64,000 bases of DNA from Sphaerulina vaccinii (Eukaryota; Ascomycota; Dothideomycetes; Mycosphaerellales; Mycosphaerellaceae). The translations under genes were made by a program, and so were the position numbers. The stretch is taken from contig JAKUDP010000011.1 in NCBI GenBank assembly GCA_022570795.1, positions 124,001 through 188,000 on the forward strand, given 5' to 3'. Shown here one piece after another: positions 33,115-44,448 of the stretch (position 1 is its first letter; each line of letters begins with the position of its first letter). Under the pieces are notes generated by a model, which worked only from the letters and a program-made list of their open reading frames with translations, made no database searches and had not been told where the DNA came from.

Positions 33115-34659
33115 CTAATAGATGTATCGAAATGCTGGCTTCTCCTTGTCTGTCAAGTCTGAAAATGCCTCCATATCTTCCTCGATAGCACCACTAGTCT
33201 CCGCCACGCGATCACGACGTGCATTCTCCCAGCGACACAGCAGTCCATATCCAAGAATGGCAGCAATGGCAACGACGACACACCCGAGCAGGCCTTCGTA
33301 ACCATGCGTGTACTCAGGAGCGTCAGAGACCTGGAATGCATGAGGACCGATGAGGTTGCCAATGCAATAGGAGACAAACCACACAGCGTTCATCGTCAGC
33401 TTCTTGGAGTGCCCGGAGCAATTGGCCAGCGGCAGCGATGTGGCAAGCACATATGGACCCCAGTATGTGTAAAACATGTAGTACGCAGCCAGGAGGCCGT
33501 GCTTGTTGTCTGCGGGTAGCTTCCACATCAAGACTGCACAGATGATGGGGACGATGTTGATCGCTGCAATCGTAGCGCATCGTCCATTACGCATCCGAGA
33601 CACCGCGAAAGACCACACCAGCTGCCAGGCGGTGGCAACTATGCCGGTGGGGATCCCAAGGAGAGTGGTGACGAGACTGCTGTAGCCCAGTCCTGAGACA
33701 ATGATTGAGCTGAATGTGACCAGTCCACCATTTGGGATGTTTTGCGCAATTGCAAAGAGAGCCAGAAGCCAAGTCTTGGGATCGCTCAGGCACTCCCAAA
33801 CTTGGTACCACTTTACCCGCTCCTTCTCTTCCATTCCAGTATTGTTCCCTCTCACACGTTGCAGACTCACGAACTTCTCGCGATCAGACAGATACCAGCA
33901 AGATACCGGTGAATCTGGCAAGAAGAAGTACAAGACCACAGCCCAGCACAATGAGAACCCGCCCAGGACCATGAACAGCAACCTCCAAGGCGCGATAGAG
34001 GTACTCGTATGCCCGATTCCATAGCTCACAACCCCATTGAAGATCGAAGAGAACTGATTGAACCAGAAAGCCACACGAATCGGCTGCTCGGATCTCGTCC
34101 ACCACATCGCAGACATGATGCTCGCAACAGCAAACACCGGAACTTCGGCCATACCCATCAGGAAGCGACACGTTGCAAGTCCCGCGAAGTTCTGTGTAGC
34201 TGCAGTACACATCATCAACACACCCCAGGCTACCACATTGCCTACGAGGAACTTTGCCACTGGCAGCTTCTGGATCAGATATGCAGCTGGAAACTCGAAC
34301 AGCAGATATCCAAAATAGAAGATCGAGCCTACCCAGCTATAATCGTCTCCTACGAGGTGGGTGTCGGCTCTCATGCCATATATTGCGGCATTGGCGATCA
34401 TGACTTTGTCGACTGCGGCCAGGATCAAGGAGACTGACATGAGCGGAATCAAAACCAGATCGATCTTCCAGAGCAGTTTGCGTTCTTCAGCTGGCGTCAC
34501 AGGCGTAGATGCCACATCTGCATCGACTGTGGCCAGAAATCGTGCTGCGACATCTTCGTTACCTGCTGTCTTGCTCAGAGGCCGAATGGAGCCTTCCTTG
34601 ATCGACTTGTCCGGTGTGGTCATCTCATCCAGTGCAGGTGTCTTCTCGAGTTCGTTCAT
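33115..34659 (-). CDS. MFS transporter, anion:cation symporter (allantoate permease) family
   Basis: A single-exon 514-residue carrier with 12 predicted membrane helices and a ~65-residue acidic N-terminal cytoplasmic tail. The start of helix 1 (WKIDLVLIPLMSVSLILAAVDKVMIANAAIYG) and the helix 3-5 region (RFLMGMAEVPVFAVASIM) fit Dal5/Tna1-like permeases that carry organic anions such as allantoate or nicotinate. It is divergent from a 5-oxoprolinase-type enzyme, with 421 bp between the start codons, so a 5-oxoproline- or hydantoin-like substrate is a reasonable guess. The frame is intact. Confidence 0.88.
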   Translation of the reverse strand: MNELEKTPALDEMTTPDKSIKEGSIRPLSKTAGNEDVAARFLATVDADVASTPVTPAEERKLLWKIDLVLIPLMSVSLILAAVDKVMIANAAIYGMRADTHLVGDDYSWVGSIFYFGYLLFEFPAAYLIQKLPVAKFLVGNVVAWGVLMMCTAATQNFAGLATCRFLMGMAEVPVFAVASIMSAMWWTRSEQPIRVAFWFNQFSSIFNGVVSYGIGHTSTSIAPWRLLFMVLGGFSLCWAVVLYFFLPDSPVSCWYLSDREKFVSLQRVRGNNTGMEEKERVKWYQVWECLSDPKTWLLALFAIAQNIPNGGLVTFSSIIVSGLGYSSLVTTLLGIPTGIVATAWQLVWSFAVSRMRNGRCATIAAINIVPIICAVLMWKLPADNKHGLLAAYYMFYTYWGPYVLATSLPLANCSGHSKKLTMNAVWFVSYCIGNLIGPHAFQVSDAPEYTHGYEGLLGCVVVAIAAILGYGLLCRWENARRDRVAETSGAIEEDMEAFSDLTDKEKPAFRYIY

Positions 34660-35080
34660 CTCGGATGGGCTGCGGACTGCTCCTCAGCTCGACTGTGTTG
34701 TACAGCGCACAAGAAGAAGCCTCATCCATCATGGTCGTACCTGGAAGACATCAATGGCGCTCTATCATGGAGGCCTAGCTAACCAAGATAGGCCGATGAT
34801 CGCCAAGAACTATCGAGATAGCTATAGCTTCCAGGATACGACCATTCACGATTGGCATGCTGTGGACCTGCATATATCAGCCAGGAACCTTGGCCGGATA
34901 CATACAACTTCGTACGATTGCGGTCGCCCTATCACTGATGGAGACGTATTCGGCAGCGTAGTCAGCACATCGGCCAAATCTGCCAAGGCCGAGTCAAGAG
35001 CTACAACCACCATATGTCATGCATCACATCTCTTGTCACTGATCGATCACACACAGATAATCTAGCACTATACACACATC
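34660..35080. promoter_or_regulatory. Shared divergent promoter of permease and 5-oxoprolinase genes
   Basis: 421 bp between the two start codons. Several GATA/TATC-type sites are visible by eye (for example AGATAG near 34785 and 34815, ATATCA near 34873, AGATAA near 35056), the core recognised by nitrogen-regulatory GATA factors such as AreA. Such cores are common by chance, so this is only suggestive. Confidence 0.4.
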
Positions 35081-38000
35081 ATGGGTAGTGTTGAACAACC
35101 TTCTGGTTTGAAGATTAAGGTCGCCATTGGTAAGCCAACACAATCCGAAACCACCACGTCCCCGACTGACTGTTACTATAGATCGCGGGGGCACCTTCAC
35201 AGACTGTCTAGGCATCATAGAAGGCCAAGACGACATCGTAGTCAAGCTTCTTAGTCAAGACCCGAGCAACTACGATGATGCCCCGATCGAAGGCATTCGT
35301 CGCATACTGGAGCAAGCCACGAATACCAAGATCCCTCGTAACCAGAAACTCGATGTCAGTAATCTGGCAGAGTTGAGTATACGCATGGGAACGACTGTCG
35401 CTACCAATGCATTGCTCGAACGAAAAGGCGAGCGAGTAGCTCTTCTCATCACGAAAGGCTTCGGCGATGCTCTTCGCATAGGTACACAGTCAAGACCGAA
35501 GCTTTTCGACCTCAACATTGTCAGACCGGATGTGCTTTACGAGGATGTTGTGGAGGTCGACGAACGAGTCACGATCGAGGAGTATCAGCAGAACCCTCTA
35601 CCTGCCGATCAAGCAAAACTAGAGTCGAGACTCAGCCGCGATCCGGATCTATGCAGAGGCGTTTCTGGCGAAATCGTCAGAGTGCTTCAGAGGATTGATA
35701 CAGAAGCAGTGCGACGAGGTTTACAGCGACTTTACAACGATGGATATCGAAGTATTGCGGTTTGTTTGGTGCACTCTTATACATTCCCTGGTACGTTCGC
35801 CCTCGTCCCCAAGCATGAAGAGTGTGATCGCTGATGATGAGCTGCGCAGAACACGAACTCGCCATCGCGTCGATTGCTGAAGAAGTTGGTTTCACGCAGA
35901 TCTCATTGTCGAGTCAACTGCTGCCTATGATCAAACTCACTTCTCGGGGCATCAGTGCTACAGCAGACGCTTATTTGACTCCTGTCATCAAACGATATGT
36001 GGAAAGCTTTCGAGATGGGTTCAGCGATCGTCTTACGAGTGGGGTCACGAAGTGCGAGTTCATGCAAAGTGACGGAGGACTGGCCAACTTCGAGAAGTTC
36101 TCTGGACTACGAGCAATACTTTCTGGACCTGCTGGAGGTGTTGTGGGGCATGCGAGGACGAGCTATGATGAGGTTGAGAAGGTGCCGGTGATCGGGTGAG
36201 TCCTATCTACTGCTGGAAGTGGATGTTGTAACATGGCTAATGATCGAGGACAGCTTCGACATGGGTGGGACGAGTACAGACGTCAGCAGATATGACGGGA
36301 AGTTTGAGCACACGTTTGAGAATGTGGTGGCTGGTGTGACGGTCATGGCTCCGCAGCTTGATATCAATACTGTTGCTGCTGGAGGTGGGAGTATCCTGTT
36401 CTTCAAAAACGGGTAAGAACAAGAAACATATCGCTCATGTTGTTCTCGACTGATCAACAAGCCAGGCTCTTCGTCGTCGGTCCAGAAAGCGCAGGCGCTC
36501 ATCCTGGTCCTGCTTGCTACCGTAAAGGCGGACCATTGACCACGACTGATGCAAACCTGTTCCTCGGACGCCTATTGCCTGACTCCTTTCCAAAGATCTT
36601 CGGACCCGATGAGAACGAAGCGCTGGATGTTGAGATAACGAGAAAGAAGTTCTTGCAGCTAACAAAACAGATCAATGATGAGACTGGACAGAACAAGACA
36701 CCTGAAGAGGTGGCTCTTGGCTTTATCGAAGTCGCCAATGAGTCGATGGCTAAGCCTATACGTCTACTTACAGAAGCACGAGGCTACGACACTTCAGCAC
36801 ATCAGCTTGCATGCTTCGGTGGTGCTGGAGGCCAGCATGCATGTGCAATTGCCTCGACACTTGGCATACAGAAAGTGATCATCCACCGCTACTCATCTAT
36901 TCTGTCGGCCTACGGCATGACACTTGCAGACTTGGTGCACGAAGCTCAAGAACCTGCTTCCGGCATCCTGGACAAGACCACGATACCAGGTATCCAGGAA
37001 AGAGTACAATCAATGAAGACGAAAGTGTCCAAGTCGCTACTGGCCGATGGAGTCAAGCAGCAGCATATTAAGCACGAAGTGTATCTCAACATTCGCTACC
37101 AAGGAACAGACAATACACTTATGGTACTCGAGCCAAACAGCGGAGACTTCCTAGCAGCTTTCCACGAAGAGCATAAGCGAGAATTCAGCTTCACATTTCC
37201 TGATCGAAAAGTGCTCATCGAAGATATCCGTGTCCGCGGGATTGGGGCTTCTTCAGAACAGCAGTTTGAGTCTCCTCATGATGAACTCCGGAATACTGTA
37301 CTGACAAGGGTGAATTTGAGAGATGCGAGCACTACAGCTCGCGTTACATTCGCGTCAATCGGAACTGCTGGCACGCCGGTCTATCGTCTGGAGGAATTGG
37401 GGCCAGGCAATTTGATCTCGGGACCAGCTATTCTCATTGACGATACTCAGACGTTACTCGTTGAGCCTGGTGCAAGCGCGACTATCTTGACTCGTCATGT
37501 TGTGCTGGATGTGCCGCCTGCGTCGAAGAAGCTTGAAGCTGCAGATATCGTTGATCCTATTCGACTGTCCGTCTTTGGCAGCAGATTCATGGCGATTGCA
37601 GAACAGGTATGCCTTCACTATTCCCTGCATCAAGCACTGACTAACAAGTCCGCAGATGGGCCGCATGTTCCAGAAAACAAGTGTATCCACGAACATTAAG
37701 GAACGCCTCGACTTTTCATGCGCAGTCTTCTCGCCTGATGGCAAGCTCGTGGCCAATGCTCCGCATGTCCCAGTACATCTTGGATCCATGGAATACGCTG
37801 TCCGGTATCAGCACGAGAAGTTGAGAGGTCAGCTGAAGCCTGGAGATCACATTTGCACGAATCATCCATCTGCAGGAGGAACACATCTTCCTGATATCAC
37901 GATCATCACGCCCGTGTGGGACGATGCTGGACATTCGATCATCTTCTACGTTGCTTCTCGCGGACACCATGCAGAGATAGGAGGCATTCATCCTGGCTCT

Positions 38001-39376
38001 ATGCCCTCTGACAGTCGCATGCTACACGAAGAAGGAGCTATGACGATGGGCTTCAAGATCGTCTCTGAAGGTGTCTTTGACGAAGAGATTGTTCGGAAGT
38101 TTCTCTACGATGAGCCTGCTTCATACCCGAACTGCAGTGGAACGCGGACGTACAAGGATAATGTCTCAGATCTGAAAGCCGCCATCGCTGCAAATCAGAA
38201 AGGTGCACAGCTGATCAATGTGCTTGTGGAAGAGTCCTCGCTACCAGTGGTGCACTTCTACATGGATGCAATCAAGGCCAATGCTGAGGTTGCTGTTCGA
38301 AAGTACCTTCGACAGGTCGGTGAAGCACAAAAGGGCAAGCCTCTTTCTTTCTCGGATTACATGGACGATGGAACGGAGATCAGATTGTCTGTGTCTATTA
38401 ATCCAGAGACTGGGGACAGCACTTTCGACTTCACTGGAACTGGTAGAGAGACATTCAACTGCCTCAATGCACCAAAAGCAATTGCTCACTCTGCGATCAT
38501 CTATTGTTTGCGAGCATTGATTAACCAAGAAATACCTCTAGTAAGTGCTCCTATACATACAATTGTTCGGCGACTTGGCTAACACTTCTCCTCTCCCAAC
38601 AGAACCAAGGCTGTCTCGCCCCCATAACAGTCCTCATACCCGAAAACACCCTCCTCAACCCCTCAAGCTACGCCGCAGTCTGCGCCGGCAACCCAATAAC
38701 CTCCCAACGCATCACTGACGTAATCCTCGGCGCTTTCAACGCTTGTGCAGCTTCTCAAGGCTGCTGTAATATCATATCGTTCGGCACAGGAGGTCTTGAC
38801 TCTCACGGGCGCGAGATACCGGGTTTTGGGGTCGGGGAGACTATATGCGGAGGTTCAGGCGCCGGACCTACTTGGCATGGAACTCCAGGCGTACATATCC
38901 ACATGACGAATACGAGGATCACGGATCCAGAAGTATATGAACTGAGGTATCCCATCATACTGAGACAATTCTCCATACGCAAGGGGAGTGGAGGGAGAGG
39001 GAGATTTAGAGGTGGAGATGGAGTGATTAGGGAAATTGAGTTTAGGATCCCATTGAGTGTTTCTATGCTTAGTGAAAGAAGGGTTGTCAGACCTTATGGT
39101 TTGGCTGGAGGAGAAGAGGGACAGGCTGGGTTGAATCTCTTTGTGAGGAAGGAGTTAGATGGGACCGAGAGGACGATTAATATTGGAGGCAAGATGGAAT
39201 TGGAGACGAAACCTGGAGAGAGGATCTTGATTCACACGCCTGGTGGTGGTGGATGGGGAAGAGAAGATTCTGAGGATGCGTTTCCTGAAGAGGTGGCGAA
39301 CTCTGAAGGTGTGAAGAGCTTTGTGCAGAGAGGAAGTGTTCATGCTTGGACTGCTGCTGCTGAAGCTGCTCAATAA
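35081..39376 (+). CDS. 5-oxoprolinase / hydantoinase A-B fusion
   Basis: Seven exons (35081-35129, 35182-35790, 35850-36195, 36254-36412, 36466-37606, 37656-38540, 38603-39376), all phases consistent, give 1320 residues, the normal length. The N-terminal HyuA half has the ATP-binding DRGGTFTDC at residues 17-25, MGTTVATNALLER, FDMGGTSTDVSRYDG and HQLACFGGAGGQHAC. The C-terminal HyuB half starts near MGRMFQKTSVS and holds CTNHPSAGGTHLPDITI and GGGGWGRE near the end. The enzyme hydrolyses 5-oxo-L-proline to glutamate with ATP (gamma-glutamyl cycle); close relatives act on hydantoins. Cytosolic, intact, well conserved. Paired with a divergent permease. Confidence 0.93.
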
Positions 39377-40106
39377 GACAAGCTTCGTTTTCGATGAGTG
39401 TGCTGCAAGGTACTCTTACCTCCACGTGGGACTGATCTGGAGATCAAAGTGCGTATCTCGAGAAATCTCACATTCAAGCTAGTTTCATCGACCACTGGTT
39501 ACGTTCTTTCGCAGCCTCAAGTGCGGCCGCTAACTCCTCTATACTCTGTTGCATCACGAAGGCCTCTTGGTTGCTTCTCTGCTCGCCTACCATAGCCTGG
39601 CGACGGTCTAGAATGTATGATCAGCTGCTTGGTCAAGGAATACGTTCAGAGACAGAGACACAAGATTTACCTTCAGCCAACTCTATGGTTCGAAAGCGTG
39701 CCAGATCAACCTGTGGCGCTTTTCGAACAATGCGCCTCTTCTCACTCAGATCTGCAAGTCCAGTCGCGCTCTCGTTGGTGCTGGAAGTGGGTGTCATAGT
39801 GGAGCGTGGAAGTTGGAGAGATGGCAAGGAGAAAATCTCGTGTGAAGTTAGAGCACGAGAGATTGTCTATAAGGTATCGGTGAGAATGTATAGGATATAG
39901 TTCTAGTGAGACTCTATGCTTGCGAGATGAGCAGATCTCTTCTGTTAATTAGTAGAACTTCATATGCTTGTTGCGAGATGAGGAAGAAGATACTCGCAGG
40001 CCATAAGAAAGGTACAGAGAATCTGCAGTCATGGGAGGTTTGTCAAGAGGCATTGAGTGAAAGGGCTCAAGTTCGTCCGGTCTACGGTCTACTATATAGC
40101 GATTGT
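39377..40106. other. Intergenic between convergent genes
   Basis: 730 bp; frames up to 109 codons (39571-39900) without motifs. Nothing else recognised. Confidence 0.4.
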
Positions 40107-42161
40107 CTAGGCCCACGAGAAATGTTCCATATGCAGATAAACATTTCTCTTCCCATGCTTTAGTCCTTTAAGCTGTTCTGCTGCAACAGCATTCGAGACA
40201 TCGCTTTGCATACTCAATGGTCCGCAGCAGAAGACGCCCATGCTCGAAGCATCTGCCTCAGCTTCTTCGGCGATGATGGCAGGGAGGTCAGGTCGAGCGG
40301 AGTGGTCTTTCGGTGAGAGGAGACTGCCGACTTTTCGGCCGCTGTCGGAGTCTGAAGACTCTGGTCCGGTATGCTGCGTGATTTCTGCTTCGGCATCTTT
40401 CTTCTTCTCTGCAGACGTTCCGTCTTCTAGAGTTGGAAGCAGATCTGCTATCTCTTTCTTGGTTTGTTGGACGTCTCTTTCTGAGCCGGTGAAGTAAATT
40501 TCCACTGATAAACCAGTAGGACAACACCCAAGCATACTCTTACTCAACAGCTCCTCAATAGCTTCTTCGAACCAATTCCTCGTAGCGATATCTCTCGTAG
40601 CCAGCACAACTCTCAACTCAGGACCCTCGCCACCACAGATAGCACCCATCTTTCCTGTCTCGGGATCACATCCCTCAGCGACACAATCGCGGCGTCGAAG
40701 GAAAGCTTCGATCAGAGGTAAAAGCCACCCTGCACCCGAGCCTCCAGCAAGTGCTAAAGTCTTTCTGCAAGAGGCAAGTTTAGGCATGTCGATGCCGCCG
40801 TATGGTCCGTCCAGAGTAACGCGCATCTTACTCGAGCCAGAGTGTGCAGCGGCGTGTTTGGCTAAACGTGCTGTGAAACCGCCTTGGGGTCGGATATAGA
40901 AGACCAATTCCGACTGCGCTGCTTCATAATAATGAGCTTTCGTAGGCAAAGAACTCGCGCTGAAGGGGTGTGTAGTCAAAGCAGAGCTACCCATCCCGAG
41001 AAAGCGGATGAAGTAATGCTGTCCGGTCCTCCATGTCGTCTGTGTTGGGACCGTGACTTTCACGAAGCCGTTCGATTCGAGCTGGATAGTGGCCCTCTTG
41101 ATGCCGTGTTGGAAGTAGATTCGCAATTGGGAGTGTAGCCAGGTCAGAGTGAAGACTACGGCTGTGGCGATGAAGTAGTCCCAGGATGAGAGGCGGAAGT
41201 TGCAGTGGAGAAAGAAGAAGACTACGAAGATTAGAGCTGCTGCGAAGTGGGAGAATTTGAAGAATTCGTAGGAGTAGTTTCGGAGAGGGGAGAAGGAGGC
41301 GAAAGTTAGCCATGCCTGTGTCATATGTTAGTGACGATCGTCCTGCTATGTGGTGAGAGTCCTTACCTGCGCGATCAACGCGATGATGCCGGTCCAGTAG
41401 TATATCGTTGTAGTCGCTTGAGTGTTCAGATCTCCTCTCCACGTCCGGAACACAATAAATGGGAACGTATGTATGAGTGCCAGCACGAAACAAGCATAGC
41501 TGATCCATCTATGGAAGACCTGCAATTTCTCATGCGACACCCCTGTCAAGCCAGTGATCATGTTGCTCTTGCTCGAAGTCGCAATGATAAATGGTAGACA
41601 TGCTAACGACATCCAGCCAGCTCTTGTAGCAATCGGCGGTGAATTGCCAAAAGACAGGGTCACCTTTCCAGCTGCATTCTTCTCGTTTGGCCAGTAGTAT
41701 GGCTTAGGACCGAGAGTCATAGCAAAGAAGAATATCGTCCCCACTGCGCCTAGCAAGAGCACACCTAGTGGTGCTGAGTTCCAGTTCAGCTTGCCAATTC
41801 GAAATGACTTGTAGCTGGCATACCGATTGAGTGCTAGCAGCCTACGTGCGACCTTCGAACGCGATCGGACTCTGGGCAATAGGTTGGCGAAAAGCAATGG
41901 TATCGAGAAGAGAATGATGGTCGACATGAAGAGCGCCACTGTCGGGAGTGCATATCGATGGTCGGCCTCGTACCAGAATCTCCAGTAGCCGACCTGGTAT
42001 TCGCATTGTTCCGTCTTGTTCAATGAGCAAGTGTATGCTCTTGACGAATGCAGCATGAGTGGATAGGTGAGCCATGGCTCCGTTGACATGCTATGTGACA
42101 TCGCCATCTTGAGAGCCGTATCGTGTTCAAATGGTAGTGTGAGGCTCTTCGCCACGTGCAA
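40107..42161 (-). CDS. Ferric/cupric reductase-like transmembrane flavocytochrome (FRE family)
   Basis: Two exons (41367-42161, 40107-41315) with a 51 bp intron in phase 0 give 667 residues. N-terminal part: an extracellular segment, then several helices with the two-His haem-binding pairs (HRWISYACFVLALIH and HFAAALIFVVFFFLH). C-terminal part: FAD-binding THPFSASS, NADPH-binding LAGGSGAGWLLPL and the terminal FCCGPLSMQSDV. A low-complexity acidic linker sits between the nucleotide-binding strands. Such plasma-membrane enzymes pass electrons from NADPH to external Fe(III) or Cu(II). The neighbour, divergent across 782 bp, is a Ctr copper transporter, which points to Cu(II) reduction before uptake. 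A later Met (residue 19) is an alternative start. Confidence 0.9.
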
Positions 42162-42943
42162 TGCTTGTGAACCAGTATCTGTTGTCCTTGTGGTATGCCT
42201 GTCGATCTTGGTGTTCGTCGTGCCTCGTGGACGTTGGCGGTCAGCAGAAAGTTCAGTTCACTGCTTTGTCAATTCCAAGCACAAAGAGATCTGCCAACTC
42301 GCTCGAATGTGCTCACTCTCCCAACGCACTCATAATCCTTCGCCTTCTTGTCACCACACCTCAAGAGTTGCCGTTCTTCCTTGGATGTAACGTGGGATGC
42401 ACTGAAGTCTGAGGCGCACCTATCGGGCTTCATAAAGTTGCGGACTGCCCGCTACAAACGCTTTGTGCATCCAGTAGCAGTGCCTGTATCAAGAACTCTG
42501 ATCCTAGTCGGGAAGTTGAGCGACATTGCAAGGATTACGCTATCCTTGGCATGAGCAAGTTTCCACCTCTTGCCACGTACATCCCATGTCGAGGACTCCA
42601 CGTGAACGGCACGACAGTGGAGTGCAGAGGAGCGCACGTTTGAGTGCATCAGAGTCCCTCCACGTTTCTTTGTTGTGGGAGAGTTTGAGCAAGTTTCGAG
42701 ATTCAAGTCAAGGAGGTTGCCGAAGAGTCGAAGAGTCGAAGACAAAGGCAATTGTCAACATTTCTTGGAAACAAGAAGTCGGAGTTCGTCATTGGCGTAC
42801 CTGGGAGAAGTCAACTCTGAATGACAGTATACGAAACACTTCTGGACCTAGAGAGACAATACTACGAAGTCCTCTGTACCCCAAGCGAAAGTTGATAGAC
42901 CTGAAGAAGAGTCAGCAATTCCGGACAGATATCAGCCGCCAAC
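42162..42943. promoter_or_regulatory. Shared divergent promoter of metalloreductase and Ctr genes
   Basis: 782 bp between the two start codons. The pair arrangement suggests joint regulation by a copper- or iron-sensing factor. I looked for the TTTGCTC element used by Mac1/Cuf1-type regulators and did not find a clear copy, so the regulator remains open. Short frames inside (up to 236 codons at 42526-43236, overlapping the Ctr gene) look spurious. Confidence 0.4.
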
Positions 42944-43510
42944 ATGGACCACAGCAGTATGGATATGGGGTCATCCAATTCCACGATGAGCATGTCAGGC
43001 ATGATGGGAATGGACATGATGATGATGACCTTCTTTACGAGTACATCCACAGCACTCTATGCAGACTCATGGATGCCAGCCAACTCGGGACAATACGCCG
43101 GGACTTGCATATTCTTGATAGCACTTGCAGCACTATTTCGTGGAATCGTCGCACTGAGGACGAACTTTCCAGCTTTGCTTGCGATAATGGCGCACCAGAG
43201 GGATACGAGCATACTGAGGGCGGATTTCGAGGATGATGGGAAGTGGATGTTGGCTGTGGCGAGAAGGCCGTGGAACATCAACGAAGCACTAGCGAGGGCG
43301 GTTCTGGATACGGTACTGGCTGGTGTGAGCTATCTGCTGTAAGTTGTTCTCCAACTTTTTGTCCTGTGCTATACTGACCTCGTCTGCAGCATGTTGGCGG
43401 TCATGACGATGAATGTTGGCTACTTCATGTCCATTCTTGGAGGCACGTTTCTGGGAAGCTTCGTGATAGGAGACTGGCAGCCCACGGCAGCGCACTGCGA
43501 TGGGCCTTGA
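42944..43510 (+). CDS. Ctr-family high-affinity copper transporter
   Basis: Two exons (42944-43338, 43390-43510) with a 51 bp intron give 171 residues. The N-terminus is packed with Met (MDHSSMDMGSSN, MSMSGMMGMDMMMM), the usual external Cu(I)-collecting region. Three membrane helices follow; helix 2 holds the Met-x3-Met selectivity motif (within MTMNVGYFM) and helix 3 the Gly-x3-Gly packing motif (GGTFLG). A short C-terminal tail ends AAHCDGP. The size and layout fit fungal Ctr2/Ctr3-like proteins. Transports Cu(I) as a trimer across plasma or vacuolar membrane. It lies divergent from the metalloreductase and 938 bp upstream of the tyrosinase. Confidence 0.92.
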
Positions 43511-44448
43511 GGAGGACGCCTGGGTGACTGGGCATACCGCTCCTCCACCACAGGTGTGATCGGGCGCGAACCTGATGATTAGACGCAGTAATGATAGCCA
43601 ACGAGATGGCCTGAAGCCACAATGCCACTCTCCAGATCTGTCCCTCTCGCGTCTTTCTTAAGGCCATGCACGCAGAGATGGACCTGGACAGATTCCTTAT
43701 GATATCGATGTCGAGGCGTGAGGTTTCCTGGTCGCGACGAGAACCAAGAAACGATAGTGAGGCACCAAGGCAACACATATTAGTAAGCCAAAAACTTGTG
43801 AACGCAACATCTCTTGCGCGTCTCGACATTCATTTCACCATTCTTCTACCATCTACAGTCATCGCAGAAATGCCTCTCATTTGCTCTCATCTGCTCACAT
43901 GTTGGCGCAATCAGATGGTGATGTCCTCAGCCTCACGACGCGATCTCGAAGCCCACTTGCTCGGGTAGGCTGAGAGCATCACCAATTTGCACGGCATGGT
44001 GTTGAGAAGAAGGATTGCCATCGAAATGGCAGCTAGAAGGACTCGTTACCATCCGCTACGCATACCGCATTGACGCACAATCTACACAACTCTCGGGCCA
44101 GAGTGCTATATCGAAGTCCCTCAGCTCGCTCCTTGCATATGCAAATGCAAGCTGCTGCCAGCTGCTTACCCACACCTCGCCTCCTCGCCTGAACGAGATC
44201 TGTTTCGTTACTTGGCAGCAGCCTCAGTACGACCATCATTGGACCACTGACTCTTTCGGTATGGCAGCGAACTATATGTCTCTTGGCATATCCTGCCCGA
44301 AGGCACTCCTACATGATCAGATCCGAACATATCTTCGGAGCTGGTTGAAGTGCCGTGACACAAAGAAGAACTTCAGCTGACACACATTCGAGCGGCCTCG
44401 CTGAGTCTAGTTTCAAGATGCTCCAGCTTTTGCGCAACATCTCATCCT
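43511..44448. other. Intergenic, tyrosinase promoter expected
   Basis: 938 bp between two plus-strand genes. Frames up to 134 codons (43425-43829, minus) lack motifs. No repeat or RNA gene noticed. Confidence 0.4.

Noticed and set aside
42526..43236. 236-codon plus-strand frame overlapping the Ctr gene
   Set aside because: Out of frame with the clear Ctr coding sequence and without any domain.
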